A stretch of 64,000 nt of DNA from Arctopsyche grandis (taxonomy: Eukaryota > Arthropoda > Insecta > Trichoptera > Hydropsychidae). A program made the position numbers and the translations under genes. Numbering within the stretch: the stretch's first letter is position 1; each line of letters begins with the position of its first letter. Positions 56,716-64,000 of the stretch are shown piece after piece. Under the pieces are notes generated by a model. That model was not told the origin of the DNA. It worked only from the letters and a program-made list of their open reading frames with translations, and ran no database searches. Location: contig NC_135360.1 in the NCBI RefSeq assembly GCF_051622035.1, forward strand, positions 3,841,501 through 3,905,500. The letters run 5' to 3'.

Positions 56716-57012
56716 GAAAACGCAAATATCGGAAGGCAAAGATCGAAAATCGAAAGATCTTAAGTCGAAAGATCAAAAAAAATTGGTGCATGGTAAAAGG
56801 TACATACTCACTTAATTTGCGCGAGCAGGATACAACAGGAACAAGAGGAACAGGCTTTTCCTCCCGTATCCTGCGCGCGCACATTAAACAAGGCTGTATG
56901 ACAAAAAGAGATAATTTCACCGCATGCTACTCATATATATTATATATACATAGCACCGTTTACGATAAGATCTTTCGATTTTCGATCTTTGCCTTCCGAT
57001 ATTTGCGTTTTC
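56716..57012. mobile_element. Fold-back MITE with perfect 47-bp terminal repeats
   Basis: 56716-56762 is the exact reverse complement of 56966-57012 (starts 'gaaaacgcaaatatcggaag'). The interior includes 'cttaatttgcgcgagcagga' and 'aggcttttcctcccgtat', also found in the palindrome at 24497-24693. It lies just downstream of the zinc-finger gene. Confidence 0.88.
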
Positions 57013-57387
57013 GGGTGTTTCACTTTCGGTCCCGTAAGGGAGACCGATTAAATTTATATATAGCATATAATTCCTTTCCGAAACCACACGTTGAAATCAA
57101 CAGGCACAACTCTAGTTAGGATATAAAATTTATAATTTCTATTGTATAAAATTTGAAGAAAAAACAATGTATAGAAGGGAAAAACGAGCATGGAAAATTT
57201 TCAAATCAACTTTATTTACACTGGCAACAATAACATACTATGAGCTTTTATTTGAAATAAATAATGACATTATAAATACAATGCTAATAAAACTAAATAC
57301 ATTTTCATATTGTCTCCGTAGAGTGATTGAACTACACTTCTTTCCGAAAACAAAGAGGAAAAAAAGAAATAAAAATACCCGACAATC

Positions 57388-57693
57388 TTAAATTGTAGGA
57401 CTCGCGGTAAATTTAAGCCGCACTACTACAAACATACATGTAATAGCACAAAATAATATAGTACGGTAAGTTGATATTTCAGGACCAGCCCAAAATAACA
57501 TGCTGCACCTCGACGTGTTTGTATCGTTATGTACAAGCTGGACTAGTCCAATCGCAAATACAATACAAACAATCATAAAGAATTCGCACACTACATACAA
57601 TTCCCCCATATACAAGTTCTCCGGTGCAGTAGAAATCTTCATCATATACATATAAAAAAGCAACGATAGAAAAATATCAAATATTGTTATCAT
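57388..57693 (-). CDS. Possible small membrane protein (101 aa), unrecognised
   Basis: Single open frame from an ATG at 57693 to TAA at 57388-57390. It predicts hydrophobic stretches near residues 4-17 ('IFDIFLSLLFYMYM'), 34-52 ('VVCEFFMIVCIVFAIGLV') and 80-93 ('ILFCAITCMFVVV'), with polar linkers containing 'NDTNTSRCSM'. Composition looks coding rather than repeat-derived, and no repeat copy exists in the window. It could also be the last exon of a larger gene. No family was recognised. Confidence 0.4.
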   Translation of the reverse strand: MITIFDIFLSLLFYMYMMKISTAPENLYMGELYVVCEFFMIVCIVFAIGLVQLVHNDTNTSRCSMLFWAGPEISTYRTILFCAITCMFVVVRLKFTASPTI

Positions 57694-58077
57694 TTTTTTT
57701 CTCTTCTTCTTTTCGATAAAAAATATTACTACATTTAAAAAATTACAAACGATTAGTCTTTTTAATCACATCTTTCGTTCATAATCTCACTCGTGGTTCG
57801 CTACGTTAAGTTAAGTAATGCTTACAATTATAAAGTTCAGTCAAGGTCGAAGCAACGCGTCGACTCCTCGCCAAAAGGGTGCGGCGAAAATTGTATGCAG
57901 ACATCGACACATCTCCTCGATTTCGACAGAATTTAATTATCATACGAAAAATTCTTAAGAAATGTAGTTCGCGTTGACACGTATGATCGAAACATTTCAC
58001 AAAATTGTTTCATACATTTAACATGTACTTCATATTCACTGGTATAATAAGATATAAACGAAATATTATTATATAAT

Positions 58078-58142
<65 letters not shown>

Positions 58143-58338
58143 ATCGTTTACATTTATTTTTCTTCTACTTCTTAGTCTCACTATCAGTTCACAATTTATT
58201 ACCGGGTCCCACTTGATATATCAACCTTCATTGGATGTATTCATATGATAAATTATACTCGTTTCTTTAATGCATTATTATTATTAACATTAGGTTTTAA
58301 ACAGTTTATTAAATTCACTAAAGGACTATCAAATCAGT
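57694..58338. other. Non-genic stretch with a (TA)n tract
   Basis: (TA)n covers about 58081-58140. The remainder has no recognisable exon. AATAAA on the minus strand at 58305-58310 is the likely polyadenylation signal of the acyltransferase gene. Confidence 0.5.
58305..58310 (-). terminator. Polyadenylation signal of the acyltransferase gene
   Basis: TTTATT on the + strand, AATAAA on the minus strand, about 30 nt past the stop codon at 58339-58341. Confidence 0.6.
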
Positions 58339-61300
58339 TCACTCTCCTTTTAACCTCCGACTGAATTCCTCTTGTTGTAATTCTTTCCATTCCTTCTTCG
58401 CTTTCATCCTCTTTAACTGTCCGTCCCTGAAAAAAAAAATCAAAATTAATAACAACAATTTCATTTTATACTCCATTTCGAAGAATATCATCATCAGACA
58501 TACCACACCAAGTCGACTAGACCACCCTGTCGTGCAATGACAGACTTAACCCTGTTGGCGAACTCCACCGCAGTTTCGTTCGACCTCCGATACATCGGCG
58601 GCAAATACCACACATCGCAGACAATAGCCCACGACGTCATCATCATATACAAATACTGCATCATGGAATACCTCGAAGAGTTCCAAAACGCGTCGCCGAA
58701 TTTAGGATCATACCTGTAAATACAAATTATCTAATAAGAACACACCGAGATGCTTTTTTTACAAGCTTACAACATGCCATATCCCTTTAGGAAGTGAAAA
58801 ATAATAAATATGCATAGATATAGAATACCATAGATACGCCCTGACGCTCTAAGCCGATCACCCCGTTGGACCATGCACACACAAAAAAAAGTACAGATCA
58901 TGCACACTCTCTCTCAGTAGCTAGTTAGCCTCTAAGTAGGAAGGTCGATTGACATTTTTCGAAAATGCCAACGTGTTCAGTAAAATTGTGTTACAATTAC
59001 TCAAGAAAACATAAAAAGGCGGATGGCATCACATATCATAAGTAAGAATTAATATATAATGTCTTCAATTATAGTAGTATTTTAACATATAATGAAATAT
59101 CGGCGTGATGTATGTAGTCTTCTATGCACTGATGGAACAGCGGTCGACAACCTCGGGGACGCGACAATTGGTGCAAGTCCAAAAGGTTCAACGACAAAAT
59201 GTACCCGAAAATTAGTGCACTGACAAAATGTACCCGCGACAAAATGTTCATACGACAAAATGTCCACGGAAATAATGTTCAAGCGACAAAATGTTCAAAA
59301 ATCCTAAATTTTCCTATTTTAATGGAAAAAGTAACTTTTTATTGTATTATACATATTTATCGATGTATATGGTACTTTTTATCATATAGATCGCGGATGT
59401 TATTAAATTAATATAAATTACAGGTGTTCTCAACCGCACCAATATATTCTTATTTAAATTGAACAATTTCATTTTAAGCGAATGTCATTGTGACTCATTA
59501 AATATCATTTTAAAATGTCATTGAATTAGTTTAATTTTTGGGGGTTCTTATTTAAATTGAAAAAAAAAATACTTTCTAAGCGTATGAACTGCAGATTACA
59601 TTGAATCAGTTTATATGGCAGGGCTTCTCAACCGTCTCCAAAATTTTCTTTATTTAAAATGAATAATTTACTTTTTATCGTACACATCGCGGGCGTTATT
59701 TAATTAGTGTAAATGACAGGTGTTCTCAACCGTATCCAATATTTACTTATTTAAATTGAAAAATAATAATAATTTAAAATTAACTTTAAAAATTTAGGAT
59801 TTTTGAAAATTTTGTCGCTCGAACATTATTTCCTTGGACATTTTGTCGCGTGAACATTTTGTCGCGGGTACATTTTGTCAGTGCACTAATTTTCGGGTAC
59901 ATTTTGTCGTTGAACCTTTTGGACTTGCACCAATTGTCGTGTAACCGACAACCTCTGCCACAGGTATCACTAAATGCACGCGTATATCTTGTTGGCACTG
60001 AAGGAAATTCAGAAATCGACATTAAGTTTAAAACTACAAACAATGAACTAAATATTAAAGTGTCAGCTTTAAAATTGATCCTTGTGGAAGTTACTAATGT
60101 TTAAATATTGTAATAGTTAATGATGGTTTTATTATAGTAACATACATTTGTAGTTTAATATAGTGTGTATAGCTAAATATTTTTTTCTCAATATGGCTTT
60201 ATTAGTTTGGTTTACTGTCATGCGGAGTGTCCAATAAAATAAAATTATAAATAAAATAAAACTTCAGTGCATGTACATATGTATATAAACTGGTTGCTGA
60301 CCACTGCCGACCGCTGCGTTCTTTCCTTTTTTTCACCACTTCCCCGCTAGTTAAACCCCCCGCAACCCTCAGTTAGTGGCGACAAGATCTCCAAAGAAAT
60401 TTGTATGTAATGGCATATCTAGGTTATTCTACATCTATGTAAATATGTCAATAATTTGCATATTGAATTAGACCACTGCATATCTCTACAAGTATTTCAC
60501 ATCCCGCCAAAGATACGCGTATCAAAGCTTCAGAAATACTTAACTATAATGCTACAAAATCACACTCACTTAATGGCTACCGGATAAATGACTCCTCCAA
60601 CCTCGAAACTGCCCTTTTTAAATTGCATCACTGAAGTATTGTTAATGCATGTACCTTCGGGGAAGATTAAAATCGGCGGATTATTCGGATCCGATACATG
60701 CTCTTTCAATCTGAAAAAAAAAATACAATCAATTGACACCGTGTTGTTTTTTGGCGTATTTTTAATCAACGGCTAACGACACCAACCGATTGGTGACGGC
60801 ATGTCTGTCTTTGACTTCTGATCTTTCAAACCAAATATGCGGAGAGGCTCTGGCGAGAGCTCGTTGTAAAATACCTAAAAATCCTCCATGGCGCTGTCCG
60901 ATCTGATACATAAAACATTAAACATTAGAATATATCGATTAGTATAATAATATAAAAAATAACCAAATATCTTATTGTTTTTTTTTTAATTATTTTAGTA
61001 CAATTATTTTGACGATTACAATTTAATAACAAGACAGGACAGTTACAATTATGGTAATATAATGATGATTATCCCCTTTCTCTCACGAAAACATGCAGAC
61101 AAGCACATTATTATGTTATTAATGTTATCAATGAAAAATGATGCTGTATTCATACTTATAATATATATTAATTTACATTCTAAAGCGTAAATTGTATTGA
61201 AATTAATAATGAGTCGATACCATATATGTATGTAAATAAAAGTACTATATACACTAAGATCATATAAATTTAAAAAAAATGGTAAAAGCGATCCCTGTTT

Positions 61301-62617
61301 TATTGGAGGCAATATACATATGTATTATAAAGTAATTATTTAATTAATGCGTAGATGTCACTTTAAAAAAAGTACACTAAATAGTCAAAATAACAGGCAA
61401 ATACTTGACGATATGCATAACGTAGATAATAAATGTTTTAATTTATAGCTCCGTAGAGTATATGGTACAATTTTGAAAGACATCACTTTACTATTTGAAG
61501 CACTGAGATCGTTAAGTATCAGATTTTATTGAACTTTACCCATTCACAATATGGCCGATTACTTTTAAGGGAAAGAAAAATGCTGCAATTACTGGCCAGT
61601 GTACAGTTATTGACCATTCAAACTAAAACTTTCCAAACACTGGTGTCGGTAATTGTATCGTTATAAAAATAGATCTTTTGTATTTATATACAAAAAGAAA
61701 AAGTTTTGATACGTCAAGTATATAAGTCAAACTGCATTATTTTTTGTAAAAAGCTTTGAGTAAAAGCTACATTTTCATCAACAGCTTTTAGGCCGTTTAC
61801 GTCAATTGGAAGTTTCATAACAGATATATGGCATTTTTTACCAGCAAATATGCCCATTGAACTATTTAAACTAAAGACATCCACCAAGTACGGCAATTAA
61901 TAAGCCTTTTTTAGCATTTCAAATAACCTTCCGGTGAAAACTTATATTCACAAATCCAAGATAAGGCACTTTGCGAATATCTAATAAGTATAATATATGG
62001 ACACTCAAAACATTACGAGTACAATAAAATATAATAAATACTACTATTTGAAATGCTAGTATGGCTCACTGGCCGATTATTCTTCAAACGTGATCCTCGA
62101 TTGCTTCATATATTATATTATATATACTAGCGGTATTATCATTCGGCTAATTGAAACCATTGAATGCCGTGTCTACTTCCAAACAGATAATACAATAATT
62201 CACCATCGCTGGCATTAATATTAGACAGTGAATGTTTAATTATTAATATGGAGTATTAATAAATTGCTCGATAATCACATATACATATGTTTGAAATAGT
62301 CTTCAGAATAGTGTGGACACCTTGACGGGACATTAATTAATTGTGTAAGTAGAGAGCCGAAGTGTGTTGCTACACATTTGACAGACCAGCGAGTAGCAGT
62401 TGTCGCACATCAGCATCAGCGCATCGATAGGGCTAGTGTGATTGGCGACACAGATACCGGGTCCCCGCGGCGGCTCCCCATGGTATGTTACGACGGCGCT
62501 GATAGACCGACTCAGCAGTGCGAAGCATGCAGCCGATAATCGCCGGTTGGCACGACGCCTTGGTTCACCCTCCCGCAGACATCCAACTAGAGCCGTGCAA
62601 GCTGTGAGACTGGCCAC
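58339..62617 (-). CDS. Glycerol-3-phosphate acyltransferase 3/4-type enzyme, 3' part (5 exons, 261 codons)
   Basis: Acylates glycerol-3-phosphate to lysophosphatidate in the ER, the first step of triacylglycerol and phospholipid synthesis (family knowledge). Exons 5' to 3': 62617-62387, 60902-60787, 60710-60570, 58713-58504, 58426-58339; phases join. Motif I 'GICVANHTSPID' (His and Asp of the H-x4-D catalytic box), then 'GQRHGGFLGILQRALARASP', 'IWFERSEVKDRHAVT', motif III 'ILIFPEGTCINNTSVMQFKK', motif IV 'VIYPVAIKYDPKFGDAFWNS', and the C-terminal 'TSWAIVCDVWYLPPM' with a basic coiled tail. The first exon here begins within the second hydrophobic region; the N-terminal exons were not found. 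The donor of exon 62387 is the weak GTCTGT. Intron 3 contains the 59155-59945 element and a THAP fragment. Confidence 0.88.
58965..59041 (+). pseudogene. THAP zinc-finger exon fragment (antisense in the acyltransferase intron)
   Basis: ATG at 58965 gives 'MPTCSVKLCYNYSRKHKKAD' then 'GITYHK', with a splice donor GTAAGA straight after. C-x4-C, the Asn and 'GITYH' are the start of a THAP domain. The remaining THAP exons (W, C-x2-H) are not seen. Its surroundings are repeated at 34640-34700, so it probably belongs to a THAP-bearing (P-like) transposon rather than a host gene. Confidence 0.55.
59155..59945. mobile_element. Inverted-repeat element with CGACAAAATGT subterminal repeats
   Basis: Arms of about 150 bp. 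The left arm contains 'cgacaattggtgcaagtcca' and at least six 'gacaaaatgt' units; the right arm contains the complement 'acattttgtcg' in the same spacing. It is flanked by CGACAACCTC at 59145-59154 and 59946-59955, a 10-bp exact duplication. The centre (about 59320-59780) is AT-rich with its own short repeats ('ggtgttctcaaccg') and no coding sequence. Confidence 0.85.
59956..60430. repeat. Repeat DNA flanking the THAP fragment
   Basis: 60345-60385 ('agttaaaccccccgca', 'cctcagttagtggcgacaag') is shared with 34500-34625. The frame ending at 60104 has no known domain. Together with 58880-59144 this appears to be one larger decayed element that was later hit by the 59155-59945 element. Confidence 0.5.
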
Positions 62618-64000
62618 CTGCACAAAACACCAAATGCACCCACGCAAGACACATGTAATAAATATAAATGATATATAAGGCATGGCAAAAACCACCACAT
62701 GGTTCAATACACGTAATAGTCATAGCAAGTTATCCATCAAGACATGAAAAGCATCGATGCATCTTTATATATATATATATATATATATAGGTCTCATAGT
62801 TTCGCCGCAACCAATGATATACTGTATCTAAAATTTGAATTGTACCATTCATTCACCGAAGCACTATGGAGATACATATTAAATATGTTTTAGTTATTGG
62901 TTAATATAATTCAAATTTGATACACAGGGTAAAGCGGAAAAATTTAGACCATTAGTAATGTGAATGGTAAATATTCACTAGCTAAATAAAAGCAAACTAC
63001 ATAGGATAGCATTATAACACAAAGTTTTTTGGTTTGATAAGAAGTAAAATACTATGGCAACATCGACCAAAGGTAGAGAAACTCCATTCTGCTTTCGAAA
63101 ATGAATTCAATTTTAAGTTGCGGCAAACCTCGAAGACTTCACAACACATTAAAATATAAAATAAATGCAAAATGTGAACTAGGATCTGTTGTATGCACGA
63201 GTATCATTTCATTTAGAACCATCAATTATCAATTGGAAAGCAATTCATAAATTTTTTTTATATACGCGACACTGTCGCACATGCAGCACAAAATGGCGAT
63301 TTGACGTGAGCCAGTATATCAATGTTCGCCAAGTGAGCTGTTTTCGGGCGTGATCCTATTTTTTAGACTAATTAAGGACGAATATCAGTTAAGAAACTGT
63401 AATTGTTCTCGCATCTTTTGAAAAGAAATAACTGCAATGAAAACTTATGGAATGTTAGTACCTGCTATACTCATTCATTGAGACTATTTTTGTATGCAAT
63501 TAGCCTGCCTTTACACGTGCAGGATAGATTAGACCGGCAGCCGCGACTGCGCCGGGTACTAGTTGCTGTGTTACATGGGTGGGTATGCTATGTTTCACAC
63601 ATCCCGGATGAATCCACTGGTTTTAATTCATCCGAGACGTGTCAAACATTGCATACCCACCCATACAACACTGGAGCCTAGTAAAGTAAAGGCGGGCTTT
63701 CTGTTAACTTTTTTCTCTAAGCAAGACATTATTTAGCTACCAGCAGGGAGGTTCATTCTATTTATAAATAATACTTTCAAAGACTTACGCAGGGACAGAC
63801 CAATGTTAAATATAAGTGCAAGCCTAAATACAAAAGTAGGTATAAACCCCCCCCCCCCAACAAAATAAACAACAACGCATGAACACATAAAGCGCGCAAG
63901 CGTTAGGAAATAATACCTGAAATGTGCCGTGCGAATGCACGCACACCTCAAGTAAACATTACATTACATAGTATTTGCTTATTTATTTTATTAAAATACA
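62618..64000. other. Probable 5' intron of the acyltransferase gene; no secure exon
   Basis: A candidate minus-strand exon at about 63789-63823 reads 'LALIFNIGLSL', similar in character to the first hydrophobic segment of the family, with good AG and GTAAGT sites. Its phase does not join the exon at 62617, so I do not include it. A (TA)n run is at 62766-62791, a C run at 63848-63858, and a 21-bp hairpin ('gggtgggtatgc' against 'gcatacccaccc') at about 63578-63665. Confidence 0.4.

Noticed and set aside
57167-57391. 74-codon + strand frame overlapping the end of the minus-strand membrane ORF
   Set aside because: Lys/Arg-rich low-complexity end and no recognisable domain; at most one of the two overlapping frames is likely to be real.
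63789-63823. Candidate upstream exon of the acyltransferase gene ('LALIFNIGLSL')
   Set aside because: Good splice sites and fitting hydrophobic residues, but the phase does not connect to the exon at 62617.

Overview
The window looks like nuclear DNA of an insect. It is AT-rich, its genes have many short exons with GT-AG introns, it encodes membrane-anchored UDP-glycosyltransferases of the arthropod type, and it is packed with LINE, SINE, LTR, hAT, mariner/pogo, piggyBac-like and Helitron-like debris. I could not fix the insect order from sequence alone. A lepidopteran is compatible with the Helitron-like ends but not shown.

Layout. 1-6.6 kb is repeat-rich DNA without a host gene (LINE 3' end, a hAT element with a perfect 8-bp target duplication, a 35-bp tandem array, a fold-back element). 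6.6-38.8 kb is a UDP-glucosyltransferase (UGT) cluster. It has three intact eight-exon genes on the + strand (A 6609-11937, B 27449-32616, C 35376-38807), a broken partial copy of A (19.9-21.0 kb, +) and a broken inverted partial copy of C (21.1-22.2 kb, -). Exons 2 to 7 have the same lengths in all three intact genes (79, 190, 195, 205, 220 and 220 nt), so they are tandem duplicates. Introns and spacers differ mainly by transposon content. 38.9-40.5 kb holds three adjacent solo LTRs. 42.8-52.1 kb is a twelve-exon AFG3L2-type mitochondrial m-AAA protease gene on the - strand, with several elements in its introns. 52.4-54.7 kb is another LTR/transposon patch. 55.7-56.5 kb is a small C2H2 zinc-finger gene (+). 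57.4-57.7 kb is a possible small membrane-protein ORF (-). 58.3-62.6 kb is the 3' part of a glycerol-3-phosphate acyltransferase 3/4-type gene on the - strand; its 5' exons lie outside the window or were not found.

Function. The UGT proteins should act in the ER, with a signal peptide, a C-terminal membrane anchor and a dilysine tail, conjugating sugar to small lipophilic compounds. The m-AAA protease acts in the mitochondrial inner membrane, and the acyltransferase makes lysophosphatidate in the ER. Nothing suggests that these genes form one pathway.

I found no clearly new biochemical system. The most unusual signals are in the mobile DNA: a 3' hairpin kept by compensating base changes among LINE tails and one SINE tail; three solo LTRs inserted at three overlapping or touching sites in about 11 bp of ancestral DNA; an inverted UGT duplication whose breakpoint falls at a transposon end; and a three-deep transposon nest.
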